The position numbers were made by a program, and so were the translations under genes. A stretch of DNA of 35,634 nt from Thermoplasmata archaeon (GTDB lineage Archaea > Thermoplasmatota > E2 > DHVEG-1 > B18-G2): contig JAGGZU010000041.1 of NCBI GenBank assembly GCA_021161865.1, positions 1-35,634 of the forward strand, read 5' to 3'. Of this stretch, positions 1 through 9,454 are shown piece by piece. A model generated the notes under the pieces. The model ran no database searches. It was not told where the DNA came from and saw only the letters and a program-made list of their open reading frames with translations. Each line of letters starts with the position of its first letter. The first letter of the stretch is position 1.

Positions 1-66
1 CAGCTTTTGATATTTTCTATCTAATTGATAAAACTTTTTAAATATAGATTAAATTGGCGTGATCAT

Positions 67-2316
67 ATGAGTGTACAAAAATTTGTGTTATGTTTTGTTT
101 GTATTTTTTTCATAACAAACATAACAATGTCGGTTATTGCTGATGAAAACGGTAAAGGCAGTATGCAAAATAATGTGCTTGGAAAAAAATGGACGTTTAT
201 GTTTTATGATGACGCCGATTTTCATAGTTCTGGTGATCCTTTAAAGCTATTTGTTAAAGAGGCGTTTTCAGGAGAAAATCTCAATGTGATAGTGCTTCAA
301 GATGAGGAATATGATCCTGCGAAGATATGGTACATCGATGAGAATCATAACAAAGAACTGCTGAAGGATTTAGGTGAGATAAACATGGGTGACTACAAAA
401 CTCTGAAAGATTTTATTGAGTACTGCAAAACTAACTTCACAGCAGACAGGTACATTATTTCTTTTTACAACCATGGCATGGGATGGGAGGGTGCTTGTCG
501 AGATGACACAAGTAACGATTCTTTAACTATGGATGAAATGCAGAAGGCGTTTACAGAAACTGGTGGTGTTGATATCGTATGTTTTACTGCCCCATGTTTA
601 ATGGCTAATATAGAAGCTGTTTATGAACTCAGAAACTGCACAGACGTATATGTAGGGAGTGAAGAAACAAGTGGATACAGATGGTGGAGTAACGTAATAG
701 GGCCTTTATGCGAGATGTTGAATCAAAACTCAGATATAGGTAATATCGAGCTGGGAAAAAGAATTATAGAGTTGATCAAAGAACAGAGTTACAGTTGGCC
801 TGAGAAAAGAGACAATTTCACAATGAGTGCTATGAAAACAGATAAAATGGATGAATTGGGAGAGGCTATCGATTCTCTTAGTCTTGGGGTTCTTAGTAAC
901 TTTAATAGGTCATATGAACTTATTTGTTCGATTTATGAAGGAGTTCAATCTTTCGGCTTGAATGGATTCCTAGATGTTTACGATTTTGCCGAAAAATGCT
1001 TCGATGTCGAGATGAATCAAACTATCCGCCATGATTTGGAGCATGTTTTAGAGAACTTAACTGATGTTGTTATTGCAGAAGCCCATGGTAACAACAAACC
1101 AGGTGCTCATGGTCTGTCAATCTACCTTCCTAATCCATCGCATCCGATTTATGAGACAAAATATGGTGAATCCGAATATGGTTTAGACTTTGCAGGTGAC
1201 ACTCACTGGGATGAACTACTTAATCGAATATGGCTGAAAAAAATTAGAGGGATTGCAATCGGATCTGCTACTGTTGGTAATGAAATCGAAGTATCGGATA
1301 TTTTGAGATTTATTGACGACTGTAACATCAACATGTTGATAGTAGACTTTGGATGGATAACATGGTCATGGAATATTACAAACTTCAATGCTGTAAATGT
1401 TCTTATAAATGCCACTCAACAACGCAGTATCCCTACTTGGGTTATGTACAGAGCCAGAACTTTACCTGGTCAATATAAGGATATTCAGCATCAAGTCCAT
1501 AAAAACGGAGAGGTTGATGAAAGAGAAATCTGCTTTACAAGTCCAGAAGGTAGGAATTGGTCGATTAGATGGGCACACAAACTGTTGGAGAAGTACCCCG
1601 CTATTGATGGGTTAATCCTTTATAATCCACATTTTTTGCCCGATTGCTGTTACTGTTCTCGATGTTTAGAGAAATTTGCAAAAGATACAGGAATAGATGG
1701 AAATCCAGCACAATTTGATACACAGAGTCCTCAATATGAGGCGTGGTCAAACTGGAGAACAAGAGAACTCGCAGATTTTATAAAAGAATGGAAAAACAGC
1801 GTGGCAACTCTTTATCCACATCTAAAAGTTGGTTTGGTTCTGGATTCAGGTGATACAGCATATTTAACCGGACAGAATCTTACTGAATTGGGAGAAATTG
1901 TTGACATGATTTGTCCATTTGTGGCTTTAGACTCTGTAACAGACAATGATTTTGCGGGAGGGATATGTAATCATGTAAAAGAAGCCACTAACGCAACTGT
2001 TGTTGCCGACATAAAAATATATGGACCATATGATAACAACGATAACGATATAGTTAATGCAATAGACAGTTCGTTGAAATCAAACGGAGATGGTTTTTTT
2101 CTTTGGGATTTCGATTCTCTTGATCCCGGTAGATATAATATAGATTTGGTGAAAAAAGCATATAATCCCTATTACTATGGTTCTCCCAGATATACCTCTA
2201 ACTCTCAAAGCTCATTAAGCAACTATGAACCCATATTTATCGTTGTAGTAAAGATGGTTTTAACGGTTGTATCAATCCTGTTTCTCATACTGTTGAAACA
2301 AAAAAGATTTGTTTGA
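67..2316 (+). CDS. Secreted, membrane-anchored clostripain (peptidase C11) N-terminal domain fused to a TIM-barrel glycoside-hydrolase-like C-terminal domain
   Basis: ORF 25..2316 (TTG at 25; ATG at 67 more likely). N-terminal hydrophobic segment FVLCFVCIFFITNI; C11 His in SFYNHGMGWEG and Cys in CFTAPCLMANIEAVYEL; C-terminal half with DGLILYNPHFLPDCCYCSRCLEKF resembling TIM-barrel GH-like families; C-terminal TM IFIVVVKMVLTVVSILFLILL followed by KQKR. Confidence 0.8.
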   Translation: MSVQKFVLCFVCIFFITNITMSVIADENGKGSMQNNVLGKKWTFMFYDDADFHSSGDPLKLFVKEAFSGENLNVIVLQDEEYDPAKIWYIDENHNKELLKDLGEINMGDYKTLKDFIEYCKTNFTADRYIISFYNHGMGWEGACRDDTSNDSLTMDEMQKAFTETGGVDIVCFTAPCLMANIEAVYELRNCTDVYVGSEETSGYRWWSNVIGPLCEMLNQNSDIGNIELGKRIIELIKEQSYSWPEKRDNFTMSAMKTDKMDELGEAIDSLSLGVLSNFNRSYELICSIYEGVQSFGLNGFLDVYDFAEKCFDVEMNQTIRHDLEHVLENLTDVVIAEAHGNNKPGAHGLSIYLPNPSHPIYETKYGESEYGLDFAGDTHWDELLNRIWLKKIRGIAIGSATVGNEIEVSDILRFIDDCNINMLIVDFGWITWSWNITNFNAVNVLINATQQRSIPTWVMYRARTLPGQYKDIQHQVHKNGEVDEREICFTSPEGRNWSIRWAHKLLEKYPAIDGLILYNPHFLPDCCYCSRCLEKFAKDTGIDGNPAQFDTQSPQYEAWSNWRTRELADFIKEWKNSVATLYPHLKVGLVLDSGDTAYLTGQNLTELGEIVDMICPFVALDSVTDNDFAGGICNHVKEATNATVVADIKIYGPYDNNDNDIVNAIDSSLKSNGDGFFLWDFDSLDPGRYNIDLVKKAYNPYYYGSPRYTSNSQSSLSNYEPIFIVVVKMVLTVVSILFLILLKQKRFV

Positions 2317-2430
2317 ACTCAACAAATCCCCTACAATTTGTAAATTGGTAACTAGATATTTCTCCGCCTGGTACATAATTTCAGGTAAACCAGTTTCCCG
2401 CAAAAGTAGAATTTTGATGAAGAATCCACC

Positions 2431-3441
2431 TTAGATCTTTAAAACCCCTGCTCCTCTGTATTTGCCATGTTTCAACATAATTAGTGCCTCGTTCGCCTCC
2501 TCAAGTTTAAACTCCTTCACCTCAGGTTTAATTGGTATCTCAGCGGCTAACGGTAGAAACTCTTGAACATCTTCTCTGGTTATGTTTGCCACACTTTTAA
2601 TCTCCTTCTCATTCCAGAGATGAGTAGCGTAGTCAAGCTCAGGAATCGGTGTCTCTTTACGTATAGCGTTTACAATAAGTCTGCCTCCTTTCTCCAGGTT
2701 GCGGAGAGCCTCCTTTACAGGTACGCCAACAGGTGTTGTATCTATTGCTCTGTCCAATTTCTCAGGAGGTGTATCTCCTGTTGTTCCAACCCAGTTTGCA
2801 CCCATATCTAAAGCGAGTTTACTGGGTTCATCGTTTCTTCTTCTCGTGAAAACAAAAACCTTCGAGTTTGGGTAAAGGTGTTTGACAAGCTGTATAACTA
2901 TGTGTGCTGATGCACCGAAACCGTAGAGACCAATGTTTTCTCCATCCTTTAAACCGGTTAGTTTCAACGCCCTGTACCCTATGGCTCCAGCGCACATTAG
3001 AGGAGCAGCCTCGGTATCCGAGAAAACTGGTGGTATCAGGTATGCAAAGTCCTCTGACACCTTCATGTATTCTGCGTAACCCCCGTTTGCATCGCACCCT
3101 GTAGCCTTGAACTCTGCGCACAGGTTTTCCATTCCATTCCTGCAGAACCTGCATCTTCCACAGGCATGGTATATCCATGCTACACCAACTCTGTCCCCGG
3201 TTTTGAATCTTTTAGCCTTTGAACCATTTTTTTCAACGTAACCTATAACCTCATGCCCAAGTACTACTGGTAGCCTCGGTTTTTTTCTCCCCTCTATCTC
3301 ATCAAGTTCTGTGTGACATACGCCGCATGCAGAAACCTTTATCAGAATTTCATTGGAATCAGGTTTTGGAACAGGTAACTCTTCCAGTTTCAATGGCTTG
3401 GTTTCAACCTCCGCTATTTTATTTAAAACCATGGCTTTCAT
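2431..3441 (-). CDS. Zinc-dependent alcohol dehydrogenase (MDR family)
   Basis: CGVCHTELDEIEG, GHEVIGYV, structural zinc CGRCRFCRNGMENLC, Rossmann GLYGFGASAH. Confidence 0.9.
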   Translation of the reverse strand: MKAMVLNKIAEVETKPLKLEELPVPKPDSNEILIKVSACGVCHTELDEIEGRKKPRLPVVLGHEVIGYVEKNGSKAKRFKTGDRVGVAWIYHACGRCRFCRNGMENLCAEFKATGCDANGGYAEYMKVSEDFAYLIPPVFSDTEAAPLMCAGAIGYRALKLTGLKDGENIGLYGFGASAHIVIQLVKHLYPNSKVFVFTRRRNDEPSKLALDMGANWVGTTGDTPPEKLDRAIDTTPVGVPVKEALRNLEKGGRLIVNAIRKETPIPELDYATHLWNEKEIKSVANITREDVQEFLPLAAEIPIKPEVKEFKLEEANEALIMLKHGKYRGAGVLKI

Positions 3442-4002
3442 TCAATCATCCTCCTTACCATCGATTTTTTCATCTACTCCCATACCAACCGCTATAAGAT
3501 AACCCTTCGCTCTCTCAGTATACCTGTAACGGTTAACCAGCTGCCAGAATTTTTTTGAATGATTCGGTTGTATTAGGTGGGCAAGCTCATGGATTATAAC
3601 GTAGTCTCTAACCCACTGTGGCATATCTGCTAATCTATCTGATATCCTGATTTTTTTGTTTTTTGGACTGCAACTGCCAAACCTATGGTTTTGGTTCGTT
3701 ACATACTTTATTTCAAACTCCAGTTTTCCATCAAAATATTTTTTGTTCAACTCCTGCGCCCTTTTTTGTAGTAAACCATCGTTGTTTAGTTTCTCCCTTT
3801 TTTTACGTTTTTTTATTTTAGCTACAAGTTCTTCAACATACTTTTTTTCCTTGTTTTTATCCAAACCAGCAGGCAGGTACACGATAATGTTTCCTTTGAC
3901 TTCTTTGGCTTGAACCGTTTTCTTTCTCCTTCTGCTTCTAATTATTTTGATGCGACTGTAATCTATGTTGTTATACTTTTCATCCATGTTTTTTACGTTC
4001 AC
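3442..4002 (-). CDS. YgjP/WLM-type (DUF45) zinc metallopeptidase-like protein
   Basis: HELAHLIQPNHSKKFWQLV (HExxH plus downstream H) and RFGSCSPKNKKIRIS motif typical of M48-like DUF45. Confidence 0.85.
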   Translation of the reverse strand: MNVKNMDEKYNNIDYSRIKIIRSRRRKKTVQAKEVKGNIIVYLPAGLDKNKEKKYVEELVAKIKKRKKREKLNNDGLLQKRAQELNKKYFDGKLEFEIKYVTNQNHRFGSCSPKNKKIRISDRLADMPQWVRDYVIIHELAHLIQPNHSKKFWQLVNRYRYTERAKGYLIAVGMGVDEKIDGKEDD

Positions 4003-4066
4003 AAAATAAAAACATGGTTGTTAAACGTTTTTGATTCAACCGTTTTTTTCGGTTTTTTTCGAAAGG

Positions 4067-4077
4067 AATATATATAG
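4067..4077 (+). promoter_or_regulatory. Candidate archaeal TATA box upstream of the DUF424 gene
   Basis: gaaaggaatatatatagagg about 55-60 nt upstream of the ATG at 4130. Confidence 0.45.
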
Positions 4078-4129
4078 AGGAGTAACAGATAACAAAATTA
4101 GGAACCAGACCTTAAAGAGTTGAACATGG

Positions 4130-4429
4130 ATGAAGATTAGTATAAAACTTTACATGCAGGGTGAAGAACTCCTCGTCGGGGCATGTGATGTGGAACTTCT
4201 CGGTAAACGTTTTAGTGAAGGTGAGCTCAGGTTGCATGTCAAAAAAAGTTTTTATGATGGACACAGGGTTGATGAGAAGGCTCTCGTTGCTTATCTTGAG
4301 GAGGCAACCATCGCTAACCTCGTTGGGAAGAGAACAGTTGACTGCGCGATAAAACATGGTTTTGTTAACCCTGAGTGTGTAATATTTATAGATGGTGTTC
4401 CTCATGCTCAGATGGTTAAGATGCTTTAA
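4130..4429 (+). CDS. DUF424 domain protein
   Basis: 99 aa; MKISIKLY...LLGACD..LLGKRFSEGELRLHVKKSFYDG...VNPECVIFIDGVPHAQMV matches the archaeal DUF424 pattern. Confidence 0.75.
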   Translation: MKISIKLYMQGEELLVGACDVELLGKRFSEGELRLHVKKSFYDGHRVDEKALVAYLEEATIANLVGKRTVDCAIKHGFVNPECVIFIDGVPHAQMVKML

Positions 4430-4889
4430 CTTTTTCTGTTAACTCCTTCATCTTTTCTTCGATTCTGACCCAGTGGCTACCTTTCCAATATATTTTGTCG
4501 CATTTTTTACAATACCAAAACTCCTCGTGTGCATCGAAAACCTTAGAGGGAACCTTTCCTTTAACATCCTCCTTTTTCACCTTCAGTAAGGGGGTGTTGC
4601 ACAGGGAGCATCTTGAAAGAACCGTTTTGTTGTTTACAGGGTAAACTGAGGTTACCGTTTTAAGCTGCTCATCAAGATCCGTTGACGTGACTTCTATGTT
4701 TGGCATCCTTCTTTTCTCCGCTCTTTCAACAAGCTGTTTATCCCTTGATATAACAACACGTTTTTCTTTTTCAGCGATATCTAGGATTTCATCATCCGTT
4801 GTTTTTTCATTTGCATAATACACATCAAATCCTAGCAGACGAAGCCATCTCGCCAGCGTACCAAGCATTTGATCGCATAACAGTTTCAT
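4416..4889 (-). CDS. Mut7-C RNase domain protein (DUF82) with zinc ribbon
   Basis: MKLLCDQMLGTLARWLRLLGFDVYYAN (PIN-like Mut7-C start), VVISRDKQL, paired CxxC (CSLCNTPLL, CKKCDKIYWKGSHW). Confidence 0.85.
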   Translation of the reverse strand: MKLLCDQMLGTLARWLRLLGFDVYYANEKTTDDEILDIAEKEKRVVISRDKQLVERAEKRRMPNIEVTSTDLDEQLKTVTSVYPVNNKTVLSRCSLCNTPLLKVKKEDVKGKVPSKVFDAHEEFWYCKKCDKIYWKGSHWVRIEEKMKELTEKVKAS

Positions 4890-5533
4890 GGTATCGGCAC
4901 ATACCTCACGAGTAATCCTTCTCCAAGGGTTTTTACTTCCTCAACCTTAAGTTTTATGATCTCTTTTTCATCCTCTGCTCCTTCTCCATCCGCGATAGTT
5001 GGTGTGTTTTTTCCACCAACCACCATCGGTCCAGTGTAAATGAGGAGTTCATCAAAAAGGCGTTGTTTTATAAAGTTCCATATAACGGTTCCTCCACCCT
5101 CCACGAGAAGGTTTTTTACTCCACGTTTTACAAGCTCAGCCATCACCTCATTGAGGTCAACAAATCCTTTTTCATCAAGGTTGCAAGGCACAACCTCAAC
5201 ATTTTTTTTGTTAAACCTTTTTTTAACGTTTTTCCCAACAAAAAGTATTGTATAGGTTTTTTCATTCATCACTTCAGCATCCTCAGGGGTTCTACCATTA
5301 CTATCCAGTACAACACGTAAAGGTTGTTTTGCATCAGGTTTTTTAACGGTAAGCTTAGGGTCATCCGTGAGAATGGTTCCGATGCCTACCAGCACCGCAT
5401 CACATCTCTCCCTTAGAAGCTGTACTCTTCTAAAGTCCTCCTCTGATGATATACGCAGCTGCTTTCTTGAGGGAAACGCTATTTTGCCGTCTACGGTTGC
5501 AGCACAGTTTATTATAGTGTAGGGTCTTTCCAT
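4886..5533 (-). CDS. 2,5-diamino-6-ribosylamino-4(3H)-pyrimidinone 5'-phosphate reductase (riboflavin biosynthesis)
   Basis: RibD-C/DHFR-like fold: NCAATVDGKIA, CDAVLVGIGTILTDDPKLTV, LRVVLDSNGRTP, LLVEGGGTVIWNFI. Confidence 0.85.
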   Translation of the reverse strand: MERPYTIINCAATVDGKIAFPSRKQLRISSEEDFRRVQLLRERCDAVLVGIGTILTDDPKLTVKKPDAKQPLRVVLDSNGRTPEDAEVMNEKTYTILFVGKNVKKRFNKKNVEVVPCNLDEKGFVDLNEVMAELVKRGVKNLLVEGGGTVIWNFIKQRLFDELLIYTGPMVVGGKNTPTIADGEGAEDEKEIIKLKVEEVKTLGEGLLVRYVPIP

Positions 5534-5539
5534 ACTCTT

Positions 5540-6208
5540 TCACTTCTTTTTTGGGTATAGAGGACAATCTTTTTTCTCCTCAGGACATATTCCTTTTGTT
5601 TTACATGGCGGTCCAGCGTTTTTGAAAATCGTTGGAGCAACCTTTTTCACCTCACTAAGCATCTTGTTTGCAAGCCTCCTTATCTCCCATTGTGCGTGTA
5701 AACAACATCTCAGCTCAAAGAAGTTGAGAAGGGCGCGTGCGTTCATGGTGACTATGACGTTGCTTGTTGTTGCGTTTGGTAGAACATAACGTGCGTCCTC
5801 AGCGGGTACATCAAGGTCAAGTAGTTTGTTGTATTCATCCCATATTTTCTCCATTGTTTCATCATAGGCTTTTTTCATTTTTTCATTTTTTCCTATGGAG
5901 GGCGGGGTCACATAGGTCGGTTTATCTAGACTGACGTATCTCTGACTCTGCTGACAGTAACTCGCTATTCTGTGTCTAACAAGCTGATGGGTTAATGCTC
6001 TGCTTACACCAGTGATTGCAAACGTAAAGTTTGCATGTTCAATAACGCTTGTGTGACCGAGTTTGATGACGTAGGATAGTATTTCTTTGAGTTGTTCATC
6101 ATCCATTTCCTCCAGTTTCTCTGGTGTTGTTTTACTGTGAGTAAGAGCAGCAGCCATCCCACAAACCCTTTCAGGTTCAGGGGTGTATCTTATCAGCTTT
6201 ACCTTCAT
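5540..6208 (-). CDS. thyX: FAD-dependent thymidylate synthase
   Basis: ThyX motif RHRIASYCQQSQRY, ARYVLPNATTSNVIVTMNARALLNFFELR. Confidence 0.95.
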   Translation of the reverse strand: MKVKLIRYTPEPERVCGMAAALTHSKTTPEKLEEMDDEQLKEILSYVIKLGHTSVIEHANFTFAITGVSRALTHQLVRHRIASYCQQSQRYVSLDKPTYVTPPSIGKNEKMKKAYDETMEKIWDEYNKLLDLDVPAEDARYVLPNATTSNVIVTMNARALLNFFELRCCLHAQWEIRRLANKMLSEVKKVAPTIFKNAGPPCKTKGICPEEKKDCPLYPKKK

Positions 6209-6310
6209 GTTCCCAGGATTAATAGCGGGTTTTATTTAATTATGTTTGGGAAAACTCCAACAGTTAATCAAAAAGGATAATTACCCTTAACGGTATTACT
6301 CTATGGTCTT

Positions 6311-6682
6311 ATGCCTGAGGTGAGAAAAAACCCGGTTATAGCTGCTGTTTTCAGTTTCCTAGTTTGGGGTCTCGGTGAGATGTATGCTGCTGTAACCAAC
6401 CTTAAGATAGCGGTTGGCATGGTGTTGTTTGTTGGATGGATGGTTTATCTTTTTATCGCGCCTTTTTTCATCAAAAACATTCTCTTTGTGGTTGCAATAC
6501 TTTTGGTTGTGGGTGTACCTCTCGCCTTTGATGCCTTCAGGGATGCAAAGGCGTATAACATGCAGATTAAACTGAAGGAGATTGAGCGTAAGAGAGTGGG
6601 TAATATATGCCCAGCCTGTGGAGCTAAACTGGAGGGGAACCCGAGGTTTTGTCCGCAGTGTGGGAAGAAACTGGTGTGGTAA
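6311..6682 (+). CDS. Small membrane protein with C-terminal double-CxxC zinc ribbon
   Basis: Two to three hydrophobic segments, then NICPACGAKLEGNPRFCPQCGKKLVW. Confidence 0.7.
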   Translation: MPEVRKNPVIAAVFSFLVWGLGEMYAAVTNLKIAVGMVLFVGWMVYLFIAPFFIKNILFVVAILLVVGVPLAFDAFRDAKAYNMQIKLKEIERKRVGNICPACGAKLEGNPRFCPQCGKKLVW

Positions 6683-6727
6683 ACTATTTGAAAAAGTTTC
6701 ATGTAATTCGTTTAAGGGGGGTTTAAG

Positions 6728-8140
6728 GTGGTAACGTTAACCTTTTACGGAGGAATCAGAGAGATTGGTGGAAACAAGGTTTTGTTAGAAGACAGTGGCA
6801 CAAAGATTTTCCTTGACTTTGGTATGAGTTTCGGCAGACGGGGCCTTTATTTTGAAGAGTTTTTGACACCAAGAGTGGCAAACGGTATAGGAGATTTTCT
6901 TGCTATGAAGCTTATACCAGACATTCGTGGTGTTTACCGTGAGGATCTTTTAACGCACATGGGTAGGAAACCTGAGGAGCCTGAGGTTCAGGGTGTTTTG
7001 TTGTCTCACGCACATGCGGATCACGCGAATTACATCTCCTTTCTCCATAAGGATATACCTGTTTATTGCGGTGAGACCTGTAAACATGTTTTAGAGGCGG
7101 TTAATGAGCAGAGTCAGCGGAGTATTGAGAACGAGGTTGTTGATTTTAAACTTCGTCCTTTGTATAGACGGGATTACAGGAAACCACCTGTTAAAAGAAG
7201 ATTTAAAACCTTCAGAACCGGTGATAAGATAAGGATTGATTCATTGGAGATTGAACCTGTTCATGTTGACCATAGTGTGCCGGGAGCCTATGGTTTTGTG
7301 ATTCATACAACTGAGGGTGATGTTGTTTACACAGGTGACCTCAGGATGCATGGGCTGCATGCCAGTATGACAGATGATTTTGTGGAGGCTGCAAGAGAGG
7401 CGAAACCACGGGTTATGATTACAGAAGGTACAAGGATTGACCGTGGTAGAACAGGCGAATCTGAGCATAGAGTTTATGTTAAGTCGAAAAAGGAGTTGTT
7501 CAACAACAGTAAACTTTCGATTGTTGATTTCAATTTCAAGGATGTTGATAGGTTCAGAACCTTCTACCGTATCTCTAAAGAGGTTGGTAAGAAGATGGTT
7601 ATAAGCTTTAAACACGCCTGTTTCCTTGAGAGGTATCATAGCGATTCTAAACTTCAGGTGCCTGATAGCAGAGATGAGAACATTCTTCTTCTTAAACCCA
7701 AGCGGTTAACAGGTACATATATTGACGAGGACTACACTGAACCCTATATTAAAAAAAGGTTGGGTTATCCAAACATTGTAACGGCGGAGGAGATAAGGGA
7801 TAAACCCGAGAAGTACATGGTGGTTTTGAACTTCTGGTACTTCAATACTTTGATTGATTTGAAACCAGATGGTGGCGTATACATTCATTCTCTTTCTGAG
7901 CCGTTTAATGAGGAGATGCAGATGTCGTTTGACAGGATGATGAACTGGCTAAAGTTTTTCAATCTAAGGTTTGTTCAGGCGCATTGTTCAGGTCATATAA
8001 ATGGGACTGACCTCAAGGAACTTATAAAAAAGGTTAATCCAAAGGAGCTTTATCCAATTCACACTGAGCATCCTGGTATGTTTAGGAAACTTGGGATAAA
8101 GACAAGGATGGTGAAGGAAGGAAAAGTGTATAAACTGTGA
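6728..8140 (+). CDS. MBL-fold, beta-CASP-type ribonuclease (RNase J-like)
   Basis: GTG start; HAHADHANYI, HVDHSVPGAYGF, VVYTGDLRMHG, TEGTRI, AHCSGHINGTDL, YPIHTEHP. Confidence 0.8.
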   Translation: MVTLTFYGGIREIGGNKVLLEDSGTKIFLDFGMSFGRRGLYFEEFLTPRVANGIGDFLAMKLIPDIRGVYREDLLTHMGRKPEEPEVQGVLLSHAHADHANYISFLHKDIPVYCGETCKHVLEAVNEQSQRSIENEVVDFKLRPLYRRDYRKPPVKRRFKTFRTGDKIRIDSLEIEPVHVDHSVPGAYGFVIHTTEGDVVYTGDLRMHGLHASMTDDFVEAAREAKPRVMITEGTRIDRGRTGESEHRVYVKSKKELFNNSKLSIVDFNFKDVDRFRTFYRISKEVGKKMVISFKHACFLERYHSDSKLQVPDSRDENILLLKPKRLTGTYIDEDYTEPYIKKRLGYPNIVTAEEIRDKPEKYMVVLNFWYFNTLIDLKPDGGVYIHSLSEPFNEEMQMSFDRMMNWLKFFNLRFVQAHCSGHINGTDLKELIKKVNPKELYPIHTEHPGMFRKLGIKTRMVKEGKVYKL

Positions 8141-8185
8141 CATCATTGAAAGTTTAGTATCCACCTTAAGAGGGGAGAATGTATC

Positions 8186-9265
8186 ATGCCTGACCTGTAT
8201 GAGTATGACAAAAAGCAGGGTGAACAAACCATGATTGAAGCAGATATTGGAAAAAGGAGAAAGGAGCAGTTTGTTGAAAACCTAAGAGAAGGAGATGTGA
8301 TAAACGATTTTTTTGCTGTGAAAAGCAAAAACCCCATTAGACCATATAAGCGAGGAACATGGTTTGATTTTGTTGCCGCAGACAAGACAGGTGAAATCTT
8401 TGTTAAGTTTTGGGGTGGAGACAATAGGGATCGTGTTAAACGCCTCTATGATAGTTTTTCAGTTGGGGATGTTGTGCAGATACGTGCTGGTAACGTAGAG
8501 ATTTATGATGAAAAACCTCAGATTTCTGTCAATGAAACAAGCGGCGGTTTAAGGAGATGCAGTCCATCTGAGTATGATGTAAGCGATTTTGTTCCTGCAT
8601 TGGATGAGAATAGGATAGAGGAGTTGTTCAAGGAGATTAAGGCTGAGATTGATGGGGTTAAAAATGAGCAGTTGAGAAACCTCCTTGAAGCATTCTTCTC
8701 TGATTCATCTTTTGTTGAGGATTTTAAACATTCTCCCTCAGCTATGACGCATCATCATAATTATGTTGGTGGAAACCTTGAACATACGGTGGGTGTTATA
8801 CGTTTATGTAAAACTATTTGTGGTATGTACTCTGGTGTGGATAAAGACTTGTTGATAACTGGTGCTATTCTACATGATGTTGGTAAACTCAGGGAGTATA
8901 AAACCACTGCTGCTATAGACAAGACGGATGAGGGCAACTTTATTGGCCACATTGTGATTGGTGACAGATGGGTGCGGGAGAAGATAGATGATTTAAGGGA
9001 GAGTGGTAAAGATTTTGATGTAGAGCTTGAGAACCGTTTATGTCATATTTTGTTGAGTCATCATGGAAAGTATGAGTGGGGTTCCCCTCAGATACCAAAG
9101 CTTCTTGAGGCTTTTGTTCTTCATCAGGCTGATCTGATGGATTCTCAGGTTAAAAACTACATGCAGCTCAGAGAGGAGGGCAGGAGGCTTACTGATGATG
9201 ATTGGACGGTTGTGTGGGACTCTGGTCTTGGCAGGAAAAGAATGATGCATCTGGGTGACCGTTGA
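8186..9265 (+). CDS. OB-fold plus HD-domain 3'-5' exoribonuclease (YhaM-like)
   Basis: N-terminal OB-like segment (WFDFVAADKTGEIFVKFWGG), HD domain HHHNYVGGNLEHTVGV...LLITGAILHDVGKL...LSHHGKYEWGSPQIPKLLEAFVLHQADLMDSQV. Confidence 0.85.
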   Translation: MPDLYEYDKKQGEQTMIEADIGKRRKEQFVENLREGDVINDFFAVKSKNPIRPYKRGTWFDFVAADKTGEIFVKFWGGDNRDRVKRLYDSFSVGDVVQIRAGNVEIYDEKPQISVNETSGGLRRCSPSEYDVSDFVPALDENRIEELFKEIKAEIDGVKNEQLRNLLEAFFSDSSFVEDFKHSPSAMTHHHNYVGGNLEHTVGVIRLCKTICGMYSGVDKDLLITGAILHDVGKLREYKTTAAIDKTDEGNFIGHIVIGDRWVREKIDDLRESGKDFDVELENRLCHILLSHHGKYEWGSPQIPKLLEAFVLHQADLMDSQVKNYMQLREEGRRLTDDDWTVVWDSGLGRKRMMHLGDR

Positions 9266-9283
9266 TTTTGTTGAGGTGGTGAC

Positions 9284-9454
9284 ATGAAAAAAGATCTTTT
9301 GGATATATTGTGCTGCCCGACATGTAAGGGTGAGCTTGAGCTTAGTGTTGAGAGTGAGAATGGAGATGAGGTTGTGAAGGGTACGCTTTTCTGCAGAAAA
9401 TGCAATGTATCTTACCCTATCAGGGAGGGTATACCTGAACTCCTTCCAAAATGA
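9284..9454 (+). CDS. Trm112-like small zinc protein (UPF0434/Trm112 family)
   Basis: Not in the supplied ORF track (56 aa). Translated by hand: MKKDLLDILCCPTCKGELELSVESENGDEVVKGTLFCRKCNVSYPIREGIPELLPK*; two CxxC and the YPIREGIPELLP signature. Confidence 0.85.
   Translation: MKKDLLDILCCPTCKGELELSVESENGDEVVKGTLFCRKCNVSYPIREGIPELLPK

Noticed and set aside
2328-2350. Palindrome caatttgtaaattg in the 2317-2430 gap as an operator
   Set aside because: Only a 6 bp arm in AT-rich DNA; no second copy or regulator link.
2563-3178. ORFs 2563..2811 (+), 2828..3178 (-), 2904..3104 (+)
   Set aside because: Alternative-frame shadows of the alcohol dehydrogenase gene.
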